A stretch of 64,000 bases of DNA from Chryseobacterium sp. R2A-55 (GCF_021401085.1 NZ_JACBFP010000009.1:1-64000), one strand, 5' to 3'. Shown: positions 16,666-25,947, counted from the first letter of the stretch. Numbers and translations are program-made. Notes: a model not told the origin generated them from the letters alone.

Positions 16666-18354
16666 TCAAGAAAAAATCAAAATCAGCAAACTCGCCACAA
16701 ATATTCTGAAAATTGTCACCAATGGATAAACCTGCGCATAACTCTGAATCGGAATATCGGAATCCAAATAATTCGTACTGAAAGAGAGCGCCGCCGGATC
16801 GGTGTAACTTCCGCTCATTATTCCGGCAAGTTGCAGAAAATTAATCTTCATCAAAAACCTACCGATAATTACCATCGTGATCAAAGGAATGAACGTAATT
16901 GCAGAACCAAAAAGCAGCCAGTTCCAACCATTATATTTGATGAAGTTTTCATAGAAACCATCTCCTGCATGAATTCCCACAGCTGCGAAGAACAGGCAAA
17001 TTCCTAAATCTTTCATAAAGTAAATTGCGCCGTTATTGATGTAAGAATGGATGAAAGAAATCCCGCCGTACCTCGAAATTAAAAGCGCTACAATCAAAGG
17101 TCCGGCTGCAAATCCCAATTTGATGGGAACCGGAAGACTTGGAATAGCAATGGGAATAGAACCTAAAATCACCCCCAAAAATAGTCCTCCAAAGAGGGAC
17201 AGAAAATCGGGTTCAAGCAATTTTTTTTCAGAATTTCCGATAATTTTCTCCACCTCTGCAATCGCTTCGTCAGAACCGATTACCCTCAATTTGTCACCGT
17301 AATATAATTCTAGTGAAGGTCTTGCCAAAATTTCTCTTCCTGCCCGGAAAACCCGAGTTACCTTTAAATCATAAGTGTTGAACAAATCGAGTTCTGCCAG
17401 ATTTTTATGGATGGCAGATTCTTTGGTGACGAAAATGTTTTTTTTGCGCAAATCCGAATCCGACTCAATAAACAAATCCGTGGAAGGTCGCCCCACTTTT
17501 TCAATAAATTCATCAACATCTTTTTCAATTCCAACCAACATCAAAACGTCTCTCTCACGAAGTTCCATATCCAAAGTAGGAGATTGCACTGCTTCACTTC
17601 CGCTGTGTTTCAATCTGGAAATCACCAGTTCTTTTCCCAGTTCCTTCATCACCTGGTGAATCGTTTTGCCAAAAAATTCAGGATTGGTAACGCGCATTTT
17701 TTTGTGAATTAGTGGCAGTTCGCGATTTATTTTCGAGATCCGGAACTGTCGCATTTCTGCATCGTTATCTATTCTCAGTAAAACCTTTGACAAGATAATA
17801 GTGCCGATAATCCCGAAAACACCAAGCGGATAAGTAATGGCGTAACCGATCGTCGGATCGTTGAAAACCCTTTCCGGAAATGAGTTTTTAATTTCTTCGA
17901 TCGTATTTTTCGCTGCTCCCAAACCCGGTGTGTTGGTTACGGAACCACTCATAATTCCCACCAAATCTTCAATTTTCAAACCCGTGAATCGGTAGAGGAT
18001 TACGGTGAGAATTCCGCCCAAAAGTACGGTGGAAACTGCGAGAATATTAAACTTCAACCCTTCATTTCTAAAGGACGAAAAGAATGACGGACCCACCTGC
18101 AAACCGATTCCATAGACAAATAAAATTAGCCCAAAATCCCTGATAAAATCTAAAATCTGCGGGTTGATCCTATAGCCAAAATGACCTAAAAGCAATCCGG
18201 TAAACATCACCGCCGAAACGCCGAAAGTGATTTTTCCCAGTTTTAATCTGCCGAAGAAAATTCCCGTGCCAATCGCAAGCATAATTGCCACGATGGATTG
18301 CGTTACGGTGGGGTTTTCCACGGGAAGCAGCAAAATTTTCAGCCAGTCAAACAT
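16666..18354 (-). CDS. AspT/YidE-type transporter with TrkA-C domains
   Basis: A 562-residue inner-membrane protein with two sets of about five helices flanking a soluble middle of about 200 residues. Each half contains the duplication signature of the AspT/YidE/YbjL family (IMSGSVTNTPGLGAA in the first half, IMSGSYTDPAALSF in the second). The soluble part holds two TrkA-C (RCK-C) ligand-binding domains (MELRERDVLMLVG and LELYYGDKLRVIG). Family members are exchangers such as the aspartate/alanine antiporter; the substrate here is unknown. The ATG at 18354 is chosen because an upstream TTG lies inside the -7 box. Confidence 0.87.
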   Translation of the reverse strand: MFDWLKILLLPVENPTVTQSIVAIMLAIGTGIFFGRLKLGKITFGVSAVMFTGLLLGHFGYRINPQILDFIRDFGLILFVYGIGLQVGPSFFSSFRNEGLKFNILAVSTVLLGGILTVILYRFTGLKIEDLVGIMSGSVTNTPGLGAAKNTIEEIKNSFPERVFNDPTIGYAITYPLGVFGIIGTIILSKVLLRIDNDAEMRQFRISKINRELPLIHKKMRVTNPEFFGKTIHQVMKELGKELVISRLKHSGSEAVQSPTLDMELRERDVLMLVGIEKDVDEFIEKVGRPSTDLFIESDSDLRKKNIFVTKESAIHKNLAELDLFNTYDLKVTRVFRAGREILARPSLELYYGDKLRVIGSDEAIAEVEKIIGNSEKKLLEPDFLSLFGGLFLGVILGSIPIAIPSLPVPIKLGFAAGPLIVALLISRYGGISFIHSYINNGAIYFMKDLGICLFFAAVGIHAGDGFYENFIKYNGWNWLLFGSAITFIPLITMVIIGRFLMKINFLQLAGIMSGSYTDPAALSFSTNYLDSDIPIQSYAQVYPLVTIFRIFVASLLILIFS

Positions 18355-18369
18355 AATGGAGATTTTATA

Positions 18370-18377
18370 CAAAATTA
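18370..18377 (-). promoter_or_regulatory. -7 box for the AspT-type transporter
   Basis: On the minus strand TAATTTTG matches TAnnTTTG and ends 16 nt before the ATG at 18354. Confidence 0.6.
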
Positions 18378-18434
18378 AGATTAATACGATGGATTGAATC
18401 TGAACCTAAAGTGAACTTTGTCAGATTTCGGGTT

Positions 18435-19697
18435 TTACTTTTTCAAAAGTTGAAGCCCGATTCCACAATTCAGACAGTTTTTCTTTTGGCAATAGTTTTT
18501 GTGATGAAATAGCAATGCCTGACTTTCCAGTGCGCTTTCAACGGGAACTTTCAGTGATTTCCAACCTTCAATGACCATGTTTTTTTCGGGAGAAATATTT
18601 CGGTAAAAATCAAGTATTTCGTCACTGATGTTTTCATCTGAATTTTTGTGGTACGTATATTTTATGGGTAAAATCGCATTGATTAAAACAAGTTCAACGA
18701 AATCTTTCGTTATCGCTTTTTCACTTTCAATTGCTGAAGTCTTGCCAAAATTAAAACGTTTTTTCCAATATGCGCTTGCTTTCACATTTTCAAATATTTG
18801 ATAAATATGCGCTATTTTTTTTGCCGAAATCAGTTGGGAAAACAGATTTTGATTTAAGTGATAAAGTGAGGCAAACTGCGAAAGTCTGATGGTGGGAAAA
18901 TTTGGTGGACGAAGTTTAGAGAATTTTGGGTTAAAACGTAAATCCGGAAGATTAAATTTGGTGTTCAGAAAATCGAATTCTCTTTTCCAGATCTTCATTT
19001 GCTCGTCTTCGGGGGTTTTCAACCAGTCGCTCATTCCAAAAAATAAAGCTTCGAGCTGGGTGAGGTTTTGCCGGATTTTATTGACCGTGATGAAGTCCAG
19101 ACTTTCCGCCATTTGTTTGAAAATCGGTGCATTGACTTTCAAACCGAATGCATAAGCCAGGTTCTGAAACAGAACTGCCTCGTAATTGTTTTGGTTGAGT
19201 CTGAGCGATTCCTCAATCTCGATGGATTTTTCATCAAGTTTTTTAAGCATAGATTCTTCCCGGAAATTGACTGGAATTTTCTTCGCTTCGAAAATGCTTT
19301 CACAAGCGATGAACTGCGTTTCTTTGAGCATCGATTCATATTTCCAAAGGAGGGTATCATCGATGTATTTTTTCAGTTCGAGGGTGGGAATGTTTTTCTC
19401 CTTTAATTCGGCTATCTCCATATCGTTGATGAAAACGGCGTGAAGAATGAGGTTTTCAAATTCGGGATTGCCGGAATGTTGGTGAAAAATCCAGTCCGAA
19501 GATTTTATGTGTAGTTCTATGTTTCCGACCAAAACTAAATTTTTCGTTTTGATTTTACCTAAAAGAAAATCCGGTCCGGAATCAAAATTCCACTTCCCAA
19601 AATGGAGGATTTCCAGCTCATTTCCTTCCACATCCTTAAAATCAAAATTTTTAAAAATCTTGAAATTCCAGAGGTATTGAAGCAATTTTTCGTTCAC
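18435..19697 (-). CDS. DUF2851 family protein, GTG start
   Basis: A 420-residue cytoplasmic protein of family DUF2851, restricted largely to Bacteroidota and of unknown function. Typical parts are the N-terminal NEKLLQYLWNFKIF, the metal-site-like GKWNFDSGPDFLLGKI and VGNIELHIKSSDWIFHQHSG, and the C-terminal Cys pattern CQKKNCLNCG. The pattern of acidic and His residues in a beta-rich N-terminal domain looks nuclease-like, but this is inference. No ATG stands upstream in frame; GTG at 19697 matches the family N-terminus, with TTG at 19703 as the alternative. A near-match -7 box (TATCTTTA) lies about 15 nt further upstream. Confidence 0.82.
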   Translation of the reverse strand: MNEKLLQYLWNFKIFKNFDFKDVEGNELEILHFGKWNFDSGPDFLLGKIKTKNLVLVGNIELHIKSSDWIFHQHSGNPEFENLILHAVFINDMEIAELKEKNIPTLELKKYIDDTLLWKYESMLKETQFIACESIFEAKKIPVNFREESMLKKLDEKSIEIEESLRLNQNNYEAVLFQNLAYAFGLKVNAPIFKQMAESLDFITVNKIRQNLTQLEALFFGMSDWLKTPEDEQMKIWKREFDFLNTKFNLPDLRFNPKFSKLRPPNFPTIRLSQFASLYHLNQNLFSQLISAKKIAHIYQIFENVKASAYWKKRFNFGKTSAIESEKAITKDFVELVLINAILPIKYTYHKNSDENISDEILDFYRNISPEKNMVIEGWKSLKVPVESALESQALLFHHKNYCQKKNCLNCGIGLQLLKK

Positions 19698-19748
19698 CGC
19701 CAAAAAATTTTACTTTAAAGATAGTGAATTATCTGAAAATCAATATGC

Positions 19749-19782
19749 CACAAATACACTGATTCCGTTTCGGGTATTTGTG
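19749..19782. repeat. Intergenic palindrome between the DUF2851 gene and bshA
   Basis: CACAAATAC (19749-19757) and GTATTTGTG (19774-19782) are perfect inverted arms with a 16-nt loop, preceded by TGC and followed by seven As. It resembles the palindrome near 16620 in its CACAAA/TTTGTG core. Confidence 0.5.
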
Positions 19783-19819
19783 AAAAAAATAGGTCATGGA
19801 CTATCCCAAGGAATCAGCT

Positions 19820-20953
19820 TTACTCTTTGAAATGTTTTAGGGTTTCCTCATACATTTTCTCATAATGCGGCAGTATGTTTTTCAGGTCGAATTTGAGTGC
19901 CTGTTCTTTGGCATTGTGTTTCATTTTGGCCAGTAGTTTTTCGTTGCTCAAAAGTTTGATGGTGTAGTTGCTCATCGCTTCCACATTTCCGATTTCTGCG
20001 AGATAACCGGTTTCGCCTTGAATATTGACTTCCGGGATTCCGCCTGCATTGGAGGAAATAACCGGTGTGCTTGCTGCCATCGCTTCGAGTGCCGCCAAAC
20101 CGAAACTTTCCTGTTCGGAAGGAAGCAGGAAAACATCTGAAAGTTGCAATATTCTGTATAAATCGTTTACTTTTCCAAGCAAGCGGATTTTCCCGATAAG
20201 GTCGGGATTTTCTTCCATGAACCCGTTGATTTTTTCCATATCCGGACCTTCACCGATGATGATGAGTTTGGAATTTACCCGGGAATTTACATTTTTAAAA
20301 ATCTGAAGAACATCTTCCACACGTTTCACCGGACGAAGATTCGATACATGGATTAGAATTTTTTCATCATCATTGGCGAATTGTTTTCTTTGGCAGCAGT
20401 CATCCTCCTTAAATTCAGTGTTGTCTATGAAGTTGGTGATGACTTGTATTTCTTTCCGAATATTGAAGAATTTCAAAGTGTCTGCTTTCAAGCTTTCCGA
20501 AACGGAAGTCACCGTGTCACTCTGATTGATGGAGAATTCCACCGCATGCTTGTAACTGGGATGTTGGCCAACCAAAGTGATGTCTGTCCCGTGTAGCGTG
20601 GTAACCAAAGGGATATCTTTTCCTTCCTCCTTCAGCATCTGTTTCGCCGTGAACGCTGCATATGCGTATGGAATCGCATAATGCGCATGAAGCAGATCTA
20701 GTTTGTAGAGGTTTACTACGCGGTAAATCATCGAACTCAGTGCAATATCGTACGGTTGATATTGGAAGAGTGGATAAGTCTGTACATTGACTTTATGAAA
20801 AAAAATATTGGGATTCGTGATATCAAGTCTTGCAGGAAGTGCAGAACTGATGAAGTGCACTTCGTAACCTTTATTGGCAAGCGACATTCCAAGTTCTGTG
20901 GCGACGATCCCGCTTCCGCCGTAGGTTGGGTAACAGAGTATTCCGATTTTCAT
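19820..20953 (-). CDS. bshA: N-acetyl-alpha-D-glucosaminyl L-malate synthase
   Basis: A GT4-family glycosyltransferase of 377 residues that joins GlcNAc from UDP-GlcNAc to L-malate, the first step of bacillithiol synthesis. The N-terminal acceptor loop KIGILCYPTYGGSGIVATEL is the BshA hallmark, and the nucleotide-sugar site shows EQESFGLAALEAMA and SSNAGGIPEV. The deacetylase for the next step (bshB1) is encoded about 7.6 kb away on the plus strand. The GH3 hydrolase gene upstream is on the same strand and ends 99 nt before this start, so the two may be read together. No promoter box was seen directly before bshA. Confidence 0.93.
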   Translation of the reverse strand: MKIGILCYPTYGGSGIVATELGMSLANKGYEVHFISSALPARLDITNPNIFFHKVNVQTYPLFQYQPYDIALSSMIYRVVNLYKLDLLHAHYAIPYAYAAFTAKQMLKEEGKDIPLVTTLHGTDITLVGQHPSYKHAVEFSINQSDTVTSVSESLKADTLKFFNIRKEIQVITNFIDNTEFKEDDCCQRKQFANDDEKILIHVSNLRPVKRVEDVLQIFKNVNSRVNSKLIIIGEGPDMEKINGFMEENPDLIGKIRLLGKVNDLYRILQLSDVFLLPSEQESFGLAALEAMAASTPVISSNAGGIPEVNIQGETGYLAEIGNVEAMSNYTIKLLSNEKLLAKMKHNAKEQALKFDLKNILPHYEKMYEETLKHFKE

Positions 20954-21052
20954 AAAAATGTTTTCTTAAACTAATTATTAACAGAAAATGTGTGGGTCAA
21001 AATGGCGAATGATCCTCTTTTGTCCCTTTTGTTTTTAACTGATTGATCTATC

Positions 21053-22756
21053 TTATTTTTTCGCGGTATCCAAATCCATTCCCATCCCTGCTTTCAGTTG
21101 AGGATTGACCAAAACCGGAAGTCTTCCCCAGATTTTCGTTTTTCCGTTTAAAGCATTTGCGGTGGAAATCATCGAATCCTCATTATTTTCGTAAGCCACT
21201 AAAACGGTGGAAACATTTGAAATATCCACATCTTTCAATGCATAAGCGGAACCGAAAACGTTCAGGATGACATTTTGGTCCTTGCTTAAATCGGTCAATA
21301 TTTGCTTTGAAGAATCCGAGATTTTATATGGTTTGTATGCCGTGGAATTATCTTTATGAAAGCCCACCATCACTTTGGAATTGGCAGGAATTGTGGAGAT
21401 TTCTTCCGGTTTTTTAATGATGATGGTTGTTCCCAAATTCAGTTGGTCCAGAAATGTTTGATACGGCGCTTCTTCCAACGGAACATAATAGTAGGTTTCT
21501 TTGCAGTTTAAGGGCAAAAGTTTCTTTTCATCCTTCAACAAGGTCAGAGCGTTGGAGTACATTTTCTGCACGAGTTTCTTGTGGGAATCGTTGTTCAGGT
21601 CGTAATTGATGTTTTCGGGATTTCTCGGCTGGTATTTGTTTAAGCCTAAAAAATATTTAGTCAAAAGAATTTTCTTCACGCTTTCTTCCAGGCGGTTTTG
21701 GGAAATTTCATTTTTATCGATGGCCAACTGAATGAGCCGTTTCCCCTCTTTCACTCCATCAGAAAAAAGCATAATGTCGTTTCCGGCTGTGAAAGCGAGC
21801 GCATCCAATTCTCCTGGTTTATAGCGTTTCGCTACGGCTCCCATATTGAGAGCATCGGTAATGATCAACCCTTTATAGCCAAGTTTTTCTTTTAGCAAAC
21901 CGGTAATAATGTTTTTTGAAATTGAAGCCGGAATGTTTTTGCCGGATTCCAATGCGGGAACATATAAATGAGCCACCATCACTCCGCCAATACCTTTATC
22001 CATCAATGCTTTGAAAGGAGCTATTTCCACTGAATTCAACCGGTTTAAATTGTGGGAAACCACCGGCAGATCCAAATGGGAGTCGGTATCGGTATCGCCG
22101 TGTCCCGGGAAATGTTTGATGGCCGCCAAAATTTGGTTGTCCTGTAAACCGTCAGAATAGGCGAGTGCGGAACTCACCACATTGGCAACTTCTGAGCCGA
22201 AACTACGGTTTCCGATAATCGGATTATTGGGATTTGTGTTGACGTCTACTACCGGTGCGAAATCCCAGTTAATTCCCATTCTGTGTGCATCTTCTGCAAT
22301 TTTTGCGGACATTTCTTTGATTAAATTCTTGTCCTGAATCGCTCCCAATGTCATGGCCCAAGGAAATTTGTGTGCAGTGGCAATTCTTTGGAACAATCCC
22401 CATTCTGCATCCATTCCGATCATCAGCGGAACTTTTGATTTCGATTGGAATTCATTGATCAGACTAATTTCCCGTGCAGCATCGTCCTGCATCAGAATGA
22501 GTCCTCCGATTTTTTCACTGAGGACAATGTTTCTTACATGATCAATATAATCTTCGCCTTTGTTCGTATAAAGCGCAATGATGAAAAGTTGTCCCAGTTT
22601 CTCATCCTGAGAAAGCGAGTTGTAGGTTTTTTCAACCCACTCATTTGCCTTTTTTAATTCTGATGGGGAAAGATTTTTGGGATGATACTGCGCAAATGCT
22701 TTTGCTGCAAAAAAGAGGAAAATGAAAAGTGTAATTTGACTTTGGACTTGTTTCAT
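21053..22756 (-). CDS. Glycoside hydrolase family 3, beta-N-acetylhexosaminidase (NagZ-like)
   Basis: A secreted enzyme of 567 residues with a signal peptide (ends AKAFAQ). It shows the NagZ-type loop KHFPGHGDTDTDSH near residues 212-225, whose His-Asp dyad replaces the usual acid/base, and the nucleophile Asp in LIITDALNMGAV near 300. Such enzymes remove terminal beta-GlcNAc from muropeptides. It is larger than E. coli NagZ (341 residues) because of an extra C-terminal domain of about 180 residues, and unlike E. coli NagZ it is exported. The target may be cell-wall fragments or other GlcNAc glycans. It has its own -7 box and precedes bshA. Confidence 0.88.
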   Translation of the reverse strand: MKQVQSQITLFIFLFFAAKAFAQYHPKNLSPSELKKANEWVEKTYNSLSQDEKLGQLFIIALYTNKGEDYIDHVRNIVLSEKIGGLILMQDDAAREISLINEFQSKSKVPLMIGMDAEWGLFQRIATAHKFPWAMTLGAIQDKNLIKEMSAKIAEDAHRMGINWDFAPVVDVNTNPNNPIIGNRSFGSEVANVVSSALAYSDGLQDNQILAAIKHFPGHGDTDTDSHLDLPVVSHNLNRLNSVEIAPFKALMDKGIGGVMVAHLYVPALESGKNIPASISKNIITGLLKEKLGYKGLIITDALNMGAVAKRYKPGELDALAFTAGNDIMLFSDGVKEGKRLIQLAIDKNEISQNRLEESVKKILLTKYFLGLNKYQPRNPENINYDLNNDSHKKLVQKMYSNALTLLKDEKKLLPLNCKETYYYVPLEEAPYQTFLDQLNLGTTIIIKKPEEISTIPANSKVMVGFHKDNSTAYKPYKISDSSKQILTDLSKDQNVILNVFGSAYALKDVDISNVSTVLVAYENNEDSMISTANALNGKTKIWGRLPVLVNPQLKAGMGMDLDTAKK

Positions 22757-22776
22757 GATCTATAAAGTGATGCCAA

Positions 22777-22784
22777 CAAAATTA
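22777..22784 (-). promoter_or_regulatory. -7 box for the GH3 gene
   Basis: On the minus strand TAATTTTG matches TAnnTTTG and lies 21 nt before the ATG. The distance to the nearest upstream TTTG is only about 14 nt. Confidence 0.5.
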
Positions 22785-22864
22785 CAATTTTTAAATTTCA
22801 AATTGTTAGAAATCGTGGCATGCATCTTGAGATATCTATTATCAACAATGAAAATATTTAAAGA

Positions 22865-23389
22865 ATGAGAAAATATCTTTTACTTTTCGGAATGGCAATT
22901 GCCACTTTAGGAACACTTTCCAGCTGTGTGGATAGAACAACAAATGTGGCACCACCACAGCAAGATGATGACACTTATCCGATCATGGGAGACGTGAGCG
23001 GAAGTTTTAATGCGGCAAACCAATATACCATTGATGTCGGAATAACTAATGCGGCTACTAATGTGGTGCTCGTTTATAGGAAGTATAATGCCGGAAATTC
23101 TGGTGCTCCTGTTTGGCAGATCCTACCAGATACGGTGAATCTGACCAATAACCGCTCCATCAAATACAGTTTTCTATTTGATACCAAAAATGTAGAAATC
23201 TATGCGGACACGAATTTTGATCCGGCAACATTGACCATCGCTGAAGCGAATACTTATATGAACAACCAGACTTTCAGGATCGTCCTGATTCCGGCATCGC
23301 AGGGAAAAAATGCTGAGGTGGATTACCGGGATTACCAAAGTGTCATCAAATATTACCATATAGACGAGTCTAAAGTTCGTAGTTTCTAA
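22865..23389 (+). CDS. Lipoprotein of unknown function
   Basis: A 174-residue protein with a lipoprotein signal (lipobox LSSC, Cys21) followed by a flexible Pro/Gln/Asp linker (APPQQDDD). The mature part is a small beta-rich domain with the segments QYTIDVGITNAATNVVLVYR and SIKYSFLFDTKNVEIYADTN, which suggests an immunoglobulin-like or fibronectin-like fold; this is inference. I cannot name the family. It stands alone between the divergent GH3 gene and deoD, with 107 nt on one side and 120 nt on the other. Confidence 0.72.
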   Translation: MRKYLLLFGMAIATLGTLSSCVDRTTNVAPPQQDDDTYPIMGDVSGSFNAANQYTIDVGITNAATNVVLVYRKYNAGNSGAPVWQILPDTVNLTNNRSIKYSFLFDTKNVEIYADTNFDPATLTIAEANTYMNNQTFRIVLIPASQGKNAEVDYRDYQSVIKYYHIDESKVRSF

Positions 23390-23416
23390 TCATGTGAAAA
23401 CGCTCCATATTGAACC

Positions 23417-23445
23417 GGAACCTGGAGGTATTTCTTCAGGTTTCC
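23417..23445 (+). terminator. Hairpin after the lipoprotein gene
   Basis: GGAACCTG and CAGGTTTCC pair almost fully around a 12-nt loop. There is no proper T-run after it, so its role as a terminator is uncertain. Confidence 0.35.
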
Positions 23446-23509
23446 TGATTTGATCATGGGTTTTTACGTAAAAAGTAGTATTTTTACTTTCTCTTTAAAT
23501 TGAAAAATT

Positions 23510-24217
23510 ATGAGCGTACATATCGCGGCAAAGAAAGGTGAAATCGCCAAAACCGTTTTACAACCTGGAGATCCTCTTCGTGCAAAATTTATTGCCGATA
23601 ATTATCTTTCCGAAGTGAAATTGGTCAGCAAAACCAGAAATGTTTACTACTACACAGGGCTTTATAAAGGAAAAGAAATTTCTGTCGGCGCAAGTGGAAT
23701 GGGAATTCCAAGTATAGGAATCTATTCTTATGAGCTTTATTCGGAATTTGATGTGGAAACCATCATCAGAATTGGAACTTGCGGAGCTTATACCGATGAT
23801 CTGAAATTGTTTGACGTGTTAAATGTGGAAAATGCCGCGAGCGAATCCACCTACGCAAAATTTGCTTGGGGAATCGAAGGTGAAATCATCGGAAACCAGG
23901 GAAAATCCTTTCAAAAAATCAATGAGACGGCGAGAGAGTTTTCATTAAACATCAAGCCTGTAAACATTCATACCAGTGATATTTTTTACAGAAAAGATCC
24001 TGCAATTCCGGCGGTGGCAAAAAAGTACAACTGTCCTGCCGTTGAAATGGAAGCTTTTGCCTTGTTTGCCAATGCAAAATATCTTGGTAAAAACGCATCC
24101 ACAATCCTTACCGTTTCAGACATTATTCCTACGCGTGAACAGATTTCTGCGGATCAACGGGAAACCGCGCTCAGGAAAATGATGGAGCTCGCTTTGGAAA
24201 CGGGATTGAAGCTTTAA
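23510..24217 (+). CDS. deoD: Purine-nucleoside phosphorylase, DeoD type
   Basis: A trimeric/hexameric NP-I family phosphorylase of 235 residues that splits purine nucleosides to base and (deoxy)ribose-1-phosphate. Family marks are the start HIAAKKGEIAKTVLQPGDPLRAKF (split here: GDPLRAKFIA binds phosphate), GIPSIGIYSYEL, IRIGTCGAY and the purine-site AVEMEAFALF with the DIIPTREQ loop. Length and motifs match DeoD closely. It ends convergently with ribA, and the two stop codons overlap by four bases. Confidence 0.93.
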   Translation: MSVHIAAKKGEIAKTVLQPGDPLRAKFIADNYLSEVKLVSKTRNVYYYTGLYKGKEISVGASGMGIPSIGIYSYELYSEFDVETIIRIGTCGAYTDDLKLFDVLNVENAASESTYAKFAWGIEGEIIGNQGKSFQKINETAREFSLNIKPVNIHTSDIFYRKDPAIPAVAKKYNCPAVEMEAFALFANAKYLGKNASTILTVSDIIPTREQISADQRETALRKMMELALETGLKL

Positions 24218-24846
24218 TCGGTTTTTTCAGCAGAAGGGTGGTCTACATTTTTTGCATCCTCATCAATGAGAAGGTGGCCAAAGAAATTTTTCTTTACCTC
24301 TAAATAACCTTTACTTTCCTCGGTAGAATGAATCTGCAAAGGAATTCTTTTGTTAAGGTGAATATTGCTGCTTTGTACTCCTTGCAGTTTTTCGGGATTG
24401 TTGGTCAGAAGGTTGATGTCTTTGACGCCTAAAATATTTAAAATCTCGATGGCTTCATTAAAGTCTCGATCATCCGCCGGGAGTCCCAGTTTCACATTGG
24501 CTTCCACGGTATCAAAACCTTTTTCCTGCAGGGAATATGCACGAAGTTTGTTGATGATTCCGATATTTCTTCCTTCCTGCCGCAAATAGACGATGATTCC
24601 TCCGTTTTCTTCAATGTATTTCATGGCGGCGTCTAATTGTTGGCCACATTCGCACTTTCTGGAATGGAAAACCTCCCCTGTTATACATTCAGAATGGATT
24701 CGGACATTTACTGGTTGAGTGAAATCTGTATTTTGCGCCACAATCGCCATGTGCGGCATCCAATCGGATTCATTTTCTGCAAATGCGATGATCCTGAAAG
24801 CCCCGTATTCGGTTGGCACATTGGCTTCAGCCTGGATTTGTAACAT
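24214..24846 (-). CDS. ribA: GTP cyclohydrolase II
   Basis: A zinc enzyme of 210 residues that opens GTP in the first step of riboflavin synthesis. The three zinc Cys are visible at 54, 65 and 67 (in SECITGEVFHSRKCECGQQL), followed by the GTP-binding region LRQEGRNIGIINKLRAYSLQ and GFDTVEANVKLGLPADDR. It is a stand-alone RibA, not fused to RibB. It lies 8 nt after the end of a lipoprotein gene on the same strand, which suggests it is the last gene of that minus-strand run. Confidence 0.92.
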   Translation of the reverse strand: MLQIQAEANVPTEYGAFRIIAFAENESDWMPHMAIVAQNTDFTQPVNVRIHSECITGEVFHSRKCECGQQLDAAMKYIEENGGIIVYLRQEGRNIGIINKLRAYSLQEKGFDTVEANVKLGLPADDRDFNEAIEILNILGVKDINLLTNNPEKLQGVQSSNIHLNKRIPLQIHSTEESKGYLEVKKNFFGHLLIDEDAKNVDHPSAEKTD

Positions 24847-24854
24847 AGAGGTTC

Positions 24855-25328
24855 TTAATTTTTACTCGAAGATAATGAATCTTTTGGGAAATTGCTTTCC
24901 AAAAGTGAAATGTTGGTCTTAATCCTTACCAGATAACGGTTCAGAACCTGATCTTCATCGGGTTTAAGATGTTTTCTCAGGCTTTGAATCTTTTTATAGG
25001 ACTGTTCGTATTTTCTGTATGATCGATCCAGACCGTTGATGTTGTAGGCTTCCATCGCGCCGATATATTCCTTCAGGTGATATTTTAGGTTTGCGACTTC
25101 CTTATTCACTGCCTCATTTTTGAATTTTGGAAATGTGGCGATCAAATTGGAAATCTCTGATGAATAAATGATGAGGTTTTTCTTGATGCTGTAACCGGTT
25201 TGGATGGTTTTGCTTTGACCTTGTGCGGTTAAGAAAGATTCGGTAACCGGCGAAAGATTGACCTTTTCTATGGAGCAGGAAACTGCAAGTACAATGATAA
25301 AAGAGAAACCTATGTTGAACTTAGCCAT
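24855..25328 (-). CDS. Small lipoprotein of unknown function
   Basis: A 157-residue protein with a lipoprotein signal (MAKFNIGFSFIIVLAVSC, lipobox LAVSC) and a largely helical mature part rich in Lys, Tyr and Asn (for example YHLKEYIGAMEAYNINGLDR). No known domain is recognised. The ATG at 25328 overlaps the stop of the DUF4254 gene by eight bases, so the two are translationally coupled; a start further upstream would lengthen the overlap and spoil the signal peptide. With DUF4254 it forms the 3' part of the DUF4292-EnvC-TatA run, an envelope-related context. Confidence 0.7.
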   Translation of the reverse strand: MAKFNIGFSFIIVLAVSCSIEKVNLSPVTESFLTAQGQSKTIQTGYSIKKNLIIYSSEISNLIATFPKFKNEAVNKEVANLKYHLKEYIGAMEAYNINGLDRSYRKYEQSYKKIQSLRKHLKPDEDQVLNRYLVRIKTNISLLESNFPKDSLSSSKN

Positions 25329-25935
25329 TTTTCTGATTTTGATAAAGGACCGGGTTAAGACTTTCATCATTATACATCTTCATCTGTTTGTATACTTTCA
25401 TCTTAACTTTACCGTTCTCAATATCAGAAATCAACTGGTTTATTGCTTCAGAGAGATCTTTTTTCTGCTCGAGCAGGATATTCAGTTTTTCTGTGCATTT
25501 TAGTCTATGTTCTTCAGTTGCAGACTCTCTATTGGCTTCTAGCGCCATATGATAAACTTTCAGCGCCAAAATCGATAATCTGTCCACTGCCCAAGCTGGA
25601 GTTTCCGTGTTGATTTTTGCATCAGAATTTGGAGTGATCTGATTGAGTTTGTGCAGAAACCAACTGTCTATAAACTCCACTAAATCAGTTCTTTTCTGAT
25701 TGGAAGAGTCTATTCTTCTCTTAATCTTTAAAGCGTCAACCGGGTCAATATTTTCATCACGAATGATATCTTCCAAATGCCATTGAACGGTGTCAATCCA
25801 ATTCTTTGCATACAAAAGTTGTTCCAAACTTCCGTTTTCAAAAGGATTATTTTCCCCGGAATCCACATCATCCTTAACGTGGTAATCCGAAATTGACTGA
25901 TCAAAAATTTTCCAGGCCTTTTCGCAAAAATCCAT
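25321..25935 (-). CDS. DUF4254 domain protein
   Basis: A 204-residue helical protein of family DUF4254, found in Bacteroidota and some Proteobacteria. Conserved parts are NPFENGSLEQLLYAKNWIDT, VQWHLEDIIRD and the middle segment RTDLVEFIDSWFL; the rest is helical and rich in Glu and Lys. It has no signal peptide and should be cytoplasmic. The function is unknown. In many relatives the gene stands beside a family 9 glycosyltransferase; here it follows tatA after 12 nt. The ATG at 25935 is used because the longer reading begins with TTG. Confidence 0.78.
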   Translation of the reverse strand: MDFCEKAWKIFDQSISDYHVKDDVDSGENNPFENGSLEQLLYAKNWIDTVQWHLEDIIRDENIDPVDALKIKRRIDSSNQKRTDLVEFIDSWFLHKLNQITPNSDAKINTETPAWAVDRLSILALKVYHMALEANRESATEEHRLKCTEKLNILLEQKKDLSEAINQLISDIENGKVKMKVYKQMKMYNDESLNPVLYQNQKNG

Positions 25936-25947
25936 GCTCAAACTTTT

